A stretch of 64,000 nucleotides of DNA from assembly GCA_021325095.1 (NCBI GenBank), contig JAJPHV010000017.1, forward strand, positions 24,067 to 88,066, read 5' to 3'. This document shows positions 53,395 to 61,494 of this stretch, in pieces (positions within the stretch are counted from its first letter, which is position 1; each line of letters begins with the position of its first letter). The notes under the pieces were generated by a model. It worked only from the letters and a program-made list of their open reading frames with translations. It did no database searches and was not told the origin of the DNA. The stretch is from Chloroflexota bacterium. GTDB lineage: Bacteria; Chloroflexota; Anaerolineae; Aggregatilineales; UBA2796. The position numbers and the translations under genes were made by a program.

Positions 53395-53990
53395 GAGGAT
53401 GGTTCGTCCTGATGTTCTTCAGCAAACTCCTGAACCCGTTGTTGCGCCGCCTCGTACATCGGCAGCGCCAGGTCTCGCGCCGCAGGCGCTTGAATCCGCT
53501 CGTAAGTCATGGAGAACTTGAGCATCACCTCGTCCAGCGTGCGTTTGCCACTGCGTGCCATGTCAAGAAACAGGTCAACATTCGTCTCCAAGAAGCTCAG
53601 GCTGTCCGCTGCCTGCACAAGATTCGCCTCGGGCCAGCCGCCGATCTCGTGGGCCACGATCAAGCGCTCGACCTCCTGGATCAGCGTCTCGTCGGCGTGC
53701 TGTTCACGCAGCCAGGCCCCGACAATCCGGGCGCTGCGGGCCGAATGCGCCTTGTTGTACTCGTCGTCGGCCCCCAGCCCGTCGATCTTCTCCTGCACGG
53801 GTTGATCGGGACCGGGAAAGGCGCGCTCCATGTCGTGCGTCAGCGTCGCCAGACGCATCGCTTCCGTCGCGTCGGGCGCGATCCGGTCAAGCCAGTCCAG
53901 CGCCTTCAACAGGTGACGTGAGTTATAGGGGTAGCTGTCGATGACCCACTGCCGCGCCGCGCCAATTAATGCTGAATCTGGTCTGTCCAT
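53391..53990 (-). CDS. HD-type phosphohydrolase-like protein
   Basis: 199 residues. HD superfamily pattern: NSRHLLKALDWLD near 23, THDMERAF near 50 in the place of the HD doublet, HSARSARIVGAWLREQH near 80, VAHEIGGWPEA near 112 and AADSLSFLETN near 126. It is predicted to hydrolyse a phosphate ester or nucleotide. It is coupled by 4-base overlap to the CoxG-like gene, so it is part of the pathway rather than housekeeping. Confidence 0.75.
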   Translation of the reverse strand: MDRPDSALIGAARQWVIDSYPYNSRHLLKALDWLDRIAPDATEAMRLATLTHDMERAFPGPDQPVQEKIDGLGADDEYNKAHSARSARIVGAWLREQHADETLIQEVERLIVAHEIGGWPEANLVQAADSLSFLETNVDLFLDMARSGKRTLDEVMLKFSMTYERIQAPAARDLALPMYEAAQQRVQEFAEEHQDEPSS

Positions 53991-54035
53991 TGACTGTTGC
54001 GCCTGAACTTTTGCCTTTAGCCCCGCGCCTCTCTC

Positions 54036-54983
54036 TCACAGTGTCGTGATCGGGCGGCTCTGCAACAGGTACAGCACATCGCCCTCGATGCACCATTCTA
54101 CGTCCTGCGGTCTGCCGAAGTAGCGCTCCAGGTCCAGCCCGATCTTGCGCAGTCGTTCCAGGTCGCGTTCGCTCAGGACACGCGCACTGGCGCGTGCCGC
54201 AGGCAGCGGAACCTGCTCTGTGCCGCCGTTCTCAGCGCGCACCACTGCAATCGACTTGTGCGGGACATGCTCGCGCACAAGTGAGCCGTCGTCGCGGTCA
54301 AGGACGTAGTGATCGGGTGTGATCAGCCCGGAGACGACAGCCTCGCCCAAACCATAGGCTGCCTCGATCACCATCTGGTCAAGGCGGTTCTGCACCGGGT
54401 CGCAGGTAAACAGCACGCCACTCCTGTCCGGGTTGACCAGCTTTTGCACGACCACCGCCATGGCCATGTCGGCCAGCGATCCTTTCTGGGCGCGGTAGAA
54501 CAGTGCCCGCGCCGTGAAGAAGGATGCCCAGCACTCGCGGACATGGTGGAGCACCGCCTCGATGCCCCGCACGTTCAAAAACGTTTCCTGCTGGCCGGCG
54601 AAACTCGCGCCCTCGCTGTCCTCGCTGATGGCGCTGGAACGCACCGCCACCACCGCGTTGCGGCCAAGTCGATTGTAGGCGGCCCGAATGTCGGCGTTCA
54701 GCGCCTCCGGCAGGCGTTGATCCAGCAAAAAGCTGCGAATGGTCTTTTCGGCGCGGTCAAGCTGGCGCTCGTCGTTCACGTTCAGGTGCTCGACGGCCCG
54801 CCAGATCACCTCGCGTCCGCCGTTAGCGGTCAGGAAGCTGCGAAAGGCTGCCGCACATACCACAAACCCCGGCGGGACGGGCAGCCCGGCGCGGGCCATA
54901 TCGCCCAGGCTCGCGCCCTTGCCCCCGGCCATCGATACACTGCCCGGCGGCAGGTCATCCAACCAGGCGACCAGCGGTTCCAT
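54036..54983 (-). CDS. ATP-grasp half of a split PEP-synthase-like enzyme
   Basis: 315 residues from ATG 54983 with GGAGGG upstream; the longer frame covers the cyclase gene in another frame. PPDK N-terminal domain: GGKGASLGDMARAGLPVPPG near 21, VAVRSSAISEDSEGASFAGQ near 113, YGLGEAVVSGLITPDHYVLD near 218, and the end DVEWCIEGDVLYLLQSRPIT. It would transfer pyrophosphate from ATP to the His of the partner encoded at 47458-49155. The domain stops where PEP synthase continues, so it is a genuine separate subunit and not a fragment. Confidence 0.86.
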   Translation of the reverse strand: MEPLVAWLDDLPPGSVSMAGGKGASLGDMARAGLPVPPGFVVCAAAFRSFLTANGGREVIWRAVEHLNVNDERQLDRAEKTIRSFLLDQRLPEALNADIRAAYNRLGRNAVVAVRSSAISEDSEGASFAGQQETFLNVRGIEAVLHHVRECWASFFTARALFYRAQKGSLADMAMAVVVQKLVNPDRSGVLFTCDPVQNRLDQMVIEAAYGLGEAVVSGLITPDHYVLDRDDGSLVREHVPHKSIAVVRAENGGTEQVPLPAARASARVLSERDLERLRKIGLDLERYFGRPQDVEWCIEGDVLYLLQSRPITTL

Positions 54984-54988
54984 ATCGT

Positions 54989-55708
54989 TCAGCCCTCCAC
55001 AATGGCAATTGCCCGGACGGGAGCCGCCGTCGTGTTCACCCACTTGATGGGCAGCACGCACAGCGTGAAGCCGTGCGGCGGAAGCTGATCGAGGTTGGTC
55101 ATATTTTCCAGGTGGTAATACTCGCGTTGCAGCATGACGCGGTGCGCCTCCCAGAACTGCTTGCGCTCGAACATGGCCCATACCGGCGGGTCAAAGGTGA
55201 TGGCGTCGATGCCCATGACCTTCACGCCCTGGTCAAGCAGCCAGTTGGTCGCCTCGGCGGTCATGCCGCACTGGTCGGTCAGGTACGCCTCGGTGGACTG
55301 GATTTGGCCCGCCCCTGTATGGATCAGCACGATGTCCAGCGGTTTGACCGTGTAGTTGATCTTTGTCAGCGCTTCCTTCACGTCGTTGGTGCTAATACCA
55401 GCCCCTTTCGGTAGATGCCGGAAGTCCAGGCATACGCCGTCGCCGTAGCAGTATTCGAGCGGAATACCTTCGGGGCCGGGTGCATCGTCGCGCAGGTGGC
55501 GCAGCGAGTCGATGTGCGTCCCGATATGATCACCCAGCACGATCAGGTAGCTGGCCGTCAGCCAATTGACGCCGTACCTGGCCGCGCCGATCCGTTCCGC
55601 GAACTGCTGCCACGTCTCATACATTGCCATCGACGGGCGCACCACGCGCGGAAAGGCGATCATGTCGTTGTGGACGGGCATACTCAGGTCAATAATCTTG
55701 CGCGTCAT
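54989..55708 (-). CDS. Cyclase-family metal hydrolase (kynurenine formamidase-like)
   Basis: 239 residues. The metal motif GDHIGTHIDSLRHLRDDAPG (HxGTHxDxxxH) is near residue 57, with a later GVKVMGIDAITFDPP and a C-terminal YHLENMTNLDQLPP. The family hydrolyses cyclic amides, N-formyl groups or lactones. It is the first gene after an operator-like site (55775-55788) and is separated from the ATP-grasp gene by 5 bases. Confidence 0.88.
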   Translation of the reverse strand: MTRKIIDLSMPVHNDMIAFPRVVRPSMAMYETWQQFAERIGAARYGVNWLTASYLIVLGDHIGTHIDSLRHLRDDAPGPEGIPLEYCYGDGVCLDFRHLPKGAGISTNDVKEALTKINYTVKPLDIVLIHTGAGQIQSTEAYLTDQCGMTAEATNWLLDQGVKVMGIDAITFDPPVWAMFERKQFWEAHRVMLQREYYHLENMTNLDQLPPHGFTLCVLPIKWVNTTAAPVRAIAIVEG

Positions 55709-55730
55709 TAACGAAATCTCCTTTGGTTTT

Positions 55731-55766
55731 CCCCTCTCCAGTTGGAGAGGGAGTAGGGGGTAAGGT
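55731..55766. repeat. Intergenic palindrome, family copy 9 (half)
   Basis: CCCCTCTCCAGTTGGAGAGG then GAGTAGGGGGTAAGGTT. Inner hairpin perfect, outer arm only on one side. Lies in the leader of the cyclase gene. Confidence 0.7.
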
Positions 55767-55774
55767 TGAACCTC

Positions 55775-55788
55775 TCGATAATCGATTA
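55775..55788. promoter_or_regulatory. Candidate GntR operator 2
   Basis: TCGATAATCGATTA, containing the perfect palindrome TAATCGATTA (55779-55788). It matches 13 of 14 bases with the site at 62968-62981 and lies about 65-80 bases before the cyclase ATG. Confidence 0.6.
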
Positions 55789-55810
55789 CTGCACTTAAAC
55801 AAAAAGCGCC

Positions 55811-56611
55811 TCACTGAGAGGCCGTGATCCCGCCATCAATGTAGAGCGTTTGCCCGGTCACAAAATCCGAGGCAGGCGAGGCAAAGAACAGGGCCGCGCT
55901 CATCACGTCGCGCACGTCCGCGATACGCCCCAACGGGATACGCGACACCAGCCCGTTGTAGAATTTCTCGTCAGCCAGCATGTGCGCCACCAGTTCCGTG
56001 CGGACGAAGGTGGGCGCAACGACGTTCACCGTGATGTTGTGAGGCGCCCACTCTACCGCCAACTGCTTGCACAGAATGACCAGGCCGCCCTTCGTGGCGG
56101 TGTATGCTGCGTAGCCCCGGCCACGCAGCCCCAGCAGGCTCCGCACCGAGCCGATGTGTACCTGTTTGCCGCCCTGCCCCTGCCGGATCATATGCTTCGC
56201 GGCAGCCTGTGCCAGGAACATCGCACCTTTCAAGTTCACGTCGTAGACGTAATCAAAGGTAGCTTCGGTGAAATCTTCGGCCTTTTCCTCTTTGTTTGTG
56301 CCCACCGAGTTGACCAGGATGTCCAGGCGGCCAAAGTTCCCGGCCACTTCGTCCACCATGCGTCGAATCTCATCTATCGAGGTCACGTCGAAGGATGTGC
56401 CATAGGCGTCACTGCCGCCTGCTTTCAATTCGTCGGCAAAGCTGTGTGCCTTCTCGGCGCTGCGCCCACTGACGGCAACTTTCGCGCCCGCTGCCGCCAG
56501 TCCTCGCGCAACCTCAGCGCCAATACCTTGATAGCCGCCTGCGACCAGTGCCACTTTGCCGTCGAGACGGAAGAGTTGCGCCAACAGATCGGCGGCTTGT
56601 GCTGTGGTCAT
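55811..56611 (-). CDS. SDR-family dehydrogenase
   Basis: 266 residues from ATG 56611 (MTTAQAADLLAQLFRLDGKV). Classical SDR: GGYQGIGAEVARGLAAAGAK (NAD(P) loop with Gly-Gly-Tyr), ILVNSVGTN (NNAG variant), catalytic Ser near IGSVRSLLGLRG, YAAYTATKGG (YxxxK), and a C-terminal ASDFVTGQTLYIDGG. It oxidises or reduces an alcohol/ketone. Last gene before the second operator site. Confidence 0.9.
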   Translation of the reverse strand: MTTAQAADLLAQLFRLDGKVALVAGGYQGIGAEVARGLAAAGAKVAVSGRSAEKAHSFADELKAGGSDAYGTSFDVTSIDEIRRMVDEVAGNFGRLDILVNSVGTNKEEKAEDFTEATFDYVYDVNLKGAMFLAQAAAKHMIRQGQGGKQVHIGSVRSLLGLRGRGYAAYTATKGGLVILCKQLAVEWAPHNITVNVVAPTFVRTELVAHMLADEKFYNGLVSRIPLGRIADVRDVMSAALFFASPASDFVTGQTLYIDGGITASQ

Positions 56612-56671
56612 GCCGTCCGTGTCCCTTTCAAGAGATGTTTGTTCCAAACTCGGCTATATGCCCAATGCTTA

Positions 56672-57055
56672 TCACGATAATTGCCTGCTTAACCACCTGA
56701 TCGCCTCGTCTTCGGCGGTAAAAGCGCGTTTCTCGCCCAACAGCGGCCCCAGGCTGTCCAGCAGGCGGTTCGAGAGGGCGATAGCCGCGCCCCCATCGAG
56801 GACGAAGGCGGTATGGATATTCTGCGTGGCCGACGTGAATCGGCTGACTTTTTGCAGGCTATCCGCACCGTAGGGTGTGGCAACGCCCACGCCGCGCATA
56901 TCAATCAGCAGCAGCACCAGTTCTCCCTCAATCCAGGCCGTGCCAAGCCGTGACAGGTCTTCCATCCAGCAGTCGATCACGTCCCGCGACTGTTTAGGCA
57001 GCCGAAAGACGACGATCCCGTCATCGCGTACCTTCATCGAGTAGGCTTCGGCCAT
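56672..57055 (-). CDS. STAS/SpoIIAA-like small protein
   Basis: 127 residues. An alternating beta/alpha pattern of STAS/SpoIIAA-like proteins: VLLLIDMRGVGVATPYGADS near 47, TAFVLDGGAAIALSNRLLD near 81, and TAEDEAIRWLSRQL at the end. Probably a regulatory or adaptor protein in the cytoplasm. It lies between the importer ATPase gene (26 bases) and the SDR gene (60 bases), so it is co-transcribed. The assignment rests on pattern only. Confidence 0.65.
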   Translation of the reverse strand: MAEAYSMKVRDDGIVVFRLPKQSRDVIDCWMEDLSRLGTAWIEGELVLLLIDMRGVGVATPYGADSLQKVSRFTSATQNIHTAFVLDGGAAIALSNRLLDSLGPLLGEKRAFTAEDEAIRWLSRQLS

Positions 57056-57081
57056 GCTGTCCTCCCAATCGCGGCCAGGTG

Positions 57082-58185
57082 TCAGCTAAGACAGACCCTT
57101 GATACCCTGTCGAATACGTGGCAGCGAGGCAGCGCGAAGTCCAGGTAAACACGCTCGTTCAGCTTCAACGACTCGCCCAGCCCGCGTTCCCGATCCTCTT
57201 TGGCCCTCAGGATCAGTTTCTCGAAGGACAGATCAACGATCATCTCGTGACCCTGCGGCTCCGTTACGTACACCTCTGCCGGGATGCGCCCCTCGCCCGG
57301 CTCGCGGTGGAGCCGGATGTCTTCAGGGCGGACGCCGAGCACCACCTCGCCATCCTTCAACCGTTCGCGGATGCGCGCTGACCGAGCCGGATCAAGAGTC
57401 CACGAGTGCGGCCCGTGCGAAAGGCGCAGCCTGTCGCCCTCCGTCGCCGCCGTGCACTCGATCAGGTTGATGGGCGGGCTGCCCAAGAATTCGGCCACGA
57501 ACATATTGACTGGTTTGTTGTAGATTTCATCGGGCGTGCCGACCTGCTGCACCAGGTTGTTGTTCAGCACCACGATCTTGTGGCCGATGGCCTGCGCCTC
57601 GATCTGGTCGTGCGTCACGTAAACCATCGTCACGCCCAGGTCGCCGTGCAGCCGCTTGATGTACGAGCGCGTTTCGATGCGCAGCTTGGCATCCAGGCCA
57701 GAAAGCGGCTCGTCCAACAAGAACGCCTTTGGCCGCCGGATGAGCGCCCGCCCGATGGCGACGCGCTGCTGCTGCCCGCCCGAAAGCTGGCGCGGATAGC
57801 GATCCAGGAATGGCGTCATTTGCAGCATTTCGGCGATCTCGGCCACACGCCGCCGGATTTCATCCTTCGGGCGCTGGACGGCCTCCAGCGGAAAGGCCCA
57901 GTTCTCCCAGACCGTCATGTGCGGGTAGAGCGCTCGCTGCTGGAAGACCATTGCAATGTCCCGATCCTGCGGCGGCAAGGTGTTGACGTGTGTATCACCC
58001 ACGTAAATGTCACCGCGCTCGATGGGCGCATAGCCCGCGATGGCCCGCAGGATCGTGCTCTTGCCGGCGCCGGACGGCCCGACCAGCACGCACAGTTCAC
58101 CCTGCTCGACGGTAAAAGTCGCATCCTGGATGGCAACCCGGCTGCCATAGCTGACCTTGAGATTTTCGACACGAAGATGGGACAT
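57082..58185 (-). CDS. Carbohydrate-type ABC importer ATPase 2
   Basis: 367 residues, UgpC/MalK type. Walker A GPSGAGKSTILRA (about 36-48), signature LSGGQQQRVAIGRAL near 135, Walker B FLLDEPLSGLD near 156, His switch YVTHDQIEAQA, then a C-terminal TOBE regulatory domain. Two ATPases of this kind in one operon suggest a heterodimeric motor, as in the glycerol importer GlpST type. Preceded by a long palindrome. Confidence 0.92.
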   Translation of the reverse strand: MSHLRVENLKVSYGSRVAIQDATFTVEQGELCVLVGPSGAGKSTILRAIAGYAPIERGDIYVGDTHVNTLPPQDRDIAMVFQQRALYPHMTVWENWAFPLEAVQRPKDEIRRRVAEIAEMLQMTPFLDRYPRQLSGGQQQRVAIGRALIRRPKAFLLDEPLSGLDAKLRIETRSYIKRLHGDLGVTMVYVTHDQIEAQAIGHKIVVLNNNLVQQVGTPDEIYNKPVNMFVAEFLGSPPINLIECTAATEGDRLRLSHGPHSWTLDPARSARIRERLKDGEVVLGVRPEDIRLHREPGEGRIPAEVYVTEPQGHEMIVDLSFEKLILRAKEDRERGLGESLKLNERVYLDFALPRCHVFDRVSRVCLS

Positions 58186-58203
58186 AACACCCCTTAACTG
58201 TTG

Positions 58204-58306
58204 ACCTCACCCCCGGCCCCTCTCCAACCGGAGAGGCGAGAAAATGCGACACCATCGCCACCCGGTTCCCCTCTCTGCTGGTGAAGAGGAGGTCAGGGGG
58301 TGAGGT
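58204..58306. repeat. Intergenic palindrome, family copy 10 (long form)
   Basis: ACCTCACCCCCGGCCCCTCT...GGAGAGG, a 30-base middle, then CCCCTCTCTGCTGG..GAGGTCAGGGGGTGAGGT. The right arm supplies the stop codon and last residues of ATPase 1 (stop at 58293). Confidence 0.85.
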
Positions 58307-59426
58307 TCACCTGATTCAGCACCTCGATCCGCTGCCCTGTGCCCGGCGCGAACAGGTGCAACTTCGACTGATCGATCCGTAGATTGACCGGTATGTCACG
58401 CTGCAAACGCCCACCAAACTGCGCCTTGGTGGCCCGTACCTTCCAGATGGCATTGCCGACGCGCACGCTGATGATCAGGTCGTTGCCCTCCGGCTCGACA
58501 ATGTGAACGTGGCCGAGCGGCAGCGACTCATCCGGTTCGGTGTGCAGTGCGATCCGTTCGGGCCGGATGCCAATCGTTACGTCCGAGTCGTCGGGCAAAT
58601 CCCCGATCTGCGCCGATAATGCATCTCCGGCGTGCAGTTCAAAGCCATCCGGGCCGAGCAGGTACGTGCCGCGTCCCCTGGTCCGTTCCACCTTGCAGCG
58701 CATAAAGTTCATGGGCGGCGTGCCGATGAAGCCAGCGACAAACTCATTGACCGGCTGGTCGTAGATGTGCATGGGACTGCCGCTTTGCTGGATACGCCCG
58801 TTGTCCATGACCACAATCGTATCAGCCAGGCTTTGCGCCTCCTCCTGATCGTGCGTGACATAGATCGTGGTGATGTTCAGATCACGCTGCAAGCGCTTGA
58901 GGACGGCGCGCGTTTGCAGTTTGAGCCGAACGTCCAGGTTGTTGAGCGGCTCGTCGAGCAGCAGCACGCGCGGTTTGCGGATCAGCGCCCGCGCAATGGC
59001 GACCCGCTGCGCCTGCCCGGTGCTGAGGTGACGCGGCAGCCGATCCAGCACGTCGGTCAGGCCGAGCAGTTCTGCGATACGCTGTGTTTCCGCCGCAATG
59101 GTCGCTTTGTCCATCTTCTTGGCTTCAAGCGGAAAGGCCAGGTGTTTGGCGACGGTCAGATGCGGGTACAGGGCATACGACTGAAAAACCATCGCAATGT
59201 CGCGTTCGCCCGGATACAGCTTCGTGATCACCTGCTCGTCGATCAGGATGTCGCCCGCATCCGGCTTGATCAAGCCGGCAATGGCGCGCAGGGTTGTCGT
59301 CTTGCCGCAGCCCGATGGCCCCAGAAAAACGCAGAATTCGCCGTCGTCAACCGTCAGCGAAATATCGTCTGCGGCATGTGTCTTGCCGTACCAGACGTGC
59401 AGATGATCCACCACGACCCGCGCCAT
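58293..59426 (-). CDS. Carbohydrate-type ABC importer ATPase 1
   Basis: 377 residues. Walker A GPSGCGKTTTLRA (about 33-45), signature LSTGQAQRVAIARAL near 133 (usual LSGGQ has Thr for Gly), Walker B LLLDEPLNNLD, YVTHDQEEAQS His switch and a TOBE domain. ATG has GGGGAGA ahead, 12 bases after the permease stop. The last two residues and stop are encoded by the repeat. Confidence 0.92.
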   Translation of the reverse strand: MARVVVDHLHVWYGKTHAADDISLTVDDGEFCVFLGPSGCGKTTTLRAIAGLIKPDAGDILIDEQVITKLYPGERDIAMVFQSYALYPHLTVAKHLAFPLEAKKMDKATIAAETQRIAELLGLTDVLDRLPRHLSTGQAQRVAIARALIRKPRVLLLDEPLNNLDVRLKLQTRAVLKRLQRDLNITTIYVTHDQEEAQSLADTIVVMDNGRIQQSGSPMHIYDQPVNEFVAGFIGTPPMNFMRCKVERTRGRGTYLLGPDGFELHAGDALSAQIGDLPDDSDVTIGIRPERIALHTEPDESLPLGHVHIVEPEGNDLIISVRVGNAIWKVRATKAQFGGRLQRDIPVNLRIDQSKLHLFAPGTGQRIEVLNQVNLTP

Positions 59427-59438
59427 CTTCTCCCCTTG

Positions 59439-60443
59439 CTATCTCAACTGCCCGAAGCTCATGCCCCGGATCAACTGGTTGCGCACCAGGATCGTAAACA
59501 CGACGACGGGCGCGACCAGCAGCGTCGCAGCGGCGGAAATGCCGCCCCAGTCGATGCCTGTCGGCGGCAGGAACTTGGTCAGCGCCACCGGGCCAGTCGT
59601 CGCTACGTTCTGAGTCAGCACAAAAGCCAGCAAAAATTCGTTGGTCGATTGGATGATGTTGAAGACGGCTACCGTCGCAATGCCGGGCACGACCAGCGGC
59701 AGTGCCACTTTGCGGAACACCGCCCAGGGGCCATAGCCGTCCATCATGGCCGCCTCTTCCAGTTCGGGTGAAATCTCGTCAAAGAAACCCTTGAGCAGCC
59801 ACACCCCAAACGAGATGTTGAACACCGAGTAAACCAGGATCAACGTCAGGTGCTTGTCGAGCATCCCGAACGCCTGGAACATGAAGAAGTACGGCACGAT
59901 CACGGCGACGGGCGGCAGCATCCGCAGGCTGAGAATCCAGAACAGGATGTTGTCGCTGCGCCGGGGCGGGAAGCGCGAGAAGCCGTAAGCCGTCAGGCAG
60001 GCCATGATGATCGAGAAGACCGTCGTCGCCAGCGAGATCACGATGCTATTGAAGATAAAGCGGAGAAATTCGCTCTTCGTGCCGACCAGATACCATTGTC
60101 CGAACAGGTTAAAGCGCGTTAGCTCGCGGTACTCGTCGGATGGCAAGACCTGGCTTGGCCGCTGCAACTGTGGTTCGTTGGTCAGTTTGTTAATCTTGGG
60201 CTGGCCCGTCGCCGGGTCGATCAACACCTGAAGGGGTACGATGGCAATCGACAGCAGTTGATCGTAGTTTTGCAGGGTCGGCGTAAAAGACAGAATGCGC
60301 GGCGGCACGGCGTACCAGTCCACGCGCTGCTTAAACGATGTGCTGAACATCCAGAACAGCGGGAAGAAGAACAGCGCCACGATGAGCAGCACTGGAATGT
60401 ATTGAAGGATGGTGCGGCCTAGACCTTTTGGTTTGGTACTCAT
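59439..60443 (-). CDS. Carbohydrate ABC importer permease (MalG type)
   Basis: 334 residues, six helices, with the coupling motif EEAAMMDGYGPWAVFRKVAL near 232 (EAA loop). A large outer loop between helices 1 and 2 (QNYDQLLSIAIVPLQVLIDP) is longer than in MalG. It follows the MalF-type permease after 8 bases. Confidence 0.92.
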   Translation of the reverse strand: MSTKPKGLGRTILQYIPVLLIVALFFFPLFWMFSTSFKQRVDWYAVPPRILSFTPTLQNYDQLLSIAIVPLQVLIDPATGQPKINKLTNEPQLQRPSQVLPSDEYRELTRFNLFGQWYLVGTKSEFLRFIFNSIVISLATTVFSIIMACLTAYGFSRFPPRRSDNILFWILSLRMLPPVAVIVPYFFMFQAFGMLDKHLTLILVYSVFNISFGVWLLKGFFDEISPELEEAAMMDGYGPWAVFRKVALPLVVPGIATVAVFNIIQSTNEFLLAFVLTQNVATTGPVALTKFLPPTGIDWGGISAAATLLVAPVVVFTILVRNQLIRGMSFGQLR

Positions 60444-60451
60444 TACTTAAC

Positions 60452-61408
60452 TCAAGCGGTATATAGCCGTGCCCGGCGGCTGCGGGTGATCAGGCGCAAG
60501 ATCACGGTAGTCACGATGTTGATCAGGATCACAATCAGCCACGAGAAGGCGGCTGCTTCACCGACGCGGAAGTAGGTGAACCCGACCTTATAATCCAGCA
60601 CGGACAGCGTCGCTGTGTAATCGCCGGGACCGCCACCTGTCAGGATGTACACGCTGTCGAAGATCTTGATGGTGTCGATGCTGCGGAACAGGATGGCGAC
60701 CAGCAGCGGCGTTACCAGGAAGGGCAGTGTGATCCGGCGGAACTGCATCCAGCGTGAGGCGCGATCCAGGGTCGCGGCCTCGTACAGCGCCGGTGGGATG
60801 GTGTTCAGACCCGCCGCTGCCAGCAGCGCCACAAAAGGCGTCCACTGCCAGACATCGACCACGATGATGGCGATGGCGGCCAGCACTGGGTCGATCAACC
60901 ACTGCGGTGGGTCAAGCTGTAGCAGGCCGCCGATGGTCGAATTGATAACCCAGTTGATGATCCCGAACGTGCCATCAAACATGTAGCGCCAGAAATAGCC
61001 GATGACCAGCGGCGAGACCATCATCGGCAGGTAGACCAGCAGCCTGAACAGCCCCATCCCACGCAGGCGCTGGTTGAGCAGCAGCGCGATGCCAACGCCG
61101 AATAACACTTCCAGCGTCACGGCCACGACGGTCAGCACCAGCGTGATGCCTATCGCGTACCAGAATTCACCGCCGCTCAACACCTTGCCATAGTTTTCCA
61201 GCCCGATCCAGACCGGGGGCCGTCCTGTTTCCGTCCTGAACAGGCTGATGAACAGCGAGTACAGCAGCGGGAAGACCGTCATCACGAACAGGTAGACGAT
61301 GGTTGGAATCAGCAGAATCCGGGGAAACCACCAGATCTGCCGTTCAAAGCGCGATTCCGCAGCTGGTACCGGTGCGGCGCTGGCAAATGGCGCTGTCGTT
61401 TCTGCCAT
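60452..61408 (-). CDS. Carbohydrate ABC importer permease (MalF type)
   Basis: 318 residues from ATG 61408 (MAETTAPFASAAPVPAAESR); the frame extends 20 codons upstream without a ribosome site. Six helices, coupling motif YEAATLDRASRWMQFRRITL near 210. Partner of the MalG-type permease; 86 bases separate it from the binding protein gene. Confidence 0.92.
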   Translation of the reverse strand: MAETTAPFASAAPVPAAESRFERQIWWFPRILLIPTIVYLFVMTVFPLLYSLFISLFRTETGRPPVWIGLENYGKVLSGGEFWYAIGITLVLTVVAVTLEVLFGVGIALLLNQRLRGMGLFRLLVYLPMMVSPLVIGYFWRYMFDGTFGIINWVINSTIGGLLQLDPPQWLIDPVLAAIAIIVVDVWQWTPFVALLAAAGLNTIPPALYEAATLDRASRWMQFRRITLPFLVTPLLVAILFRSIDTIKIFDSVYILTGGGPGDYTATLSVLDYKVGFTYFRVGEAAAFSWLIVILINIVTTVILRLITRSRRARLYTA

Positions 61409-61494
61409 CACAAATCCAATCGTTCTACAGGCTAAACGTGAGAGAGGACTGGGCGAACGCTCTGGCATCCACTCAGTCCTTAACCGCTGAGTCC

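Noticed and set aside
550..58306. CRISPR array
   Set aside because: The repeated palindromes are dispersed at gene ends, not tandem with regular spacers.
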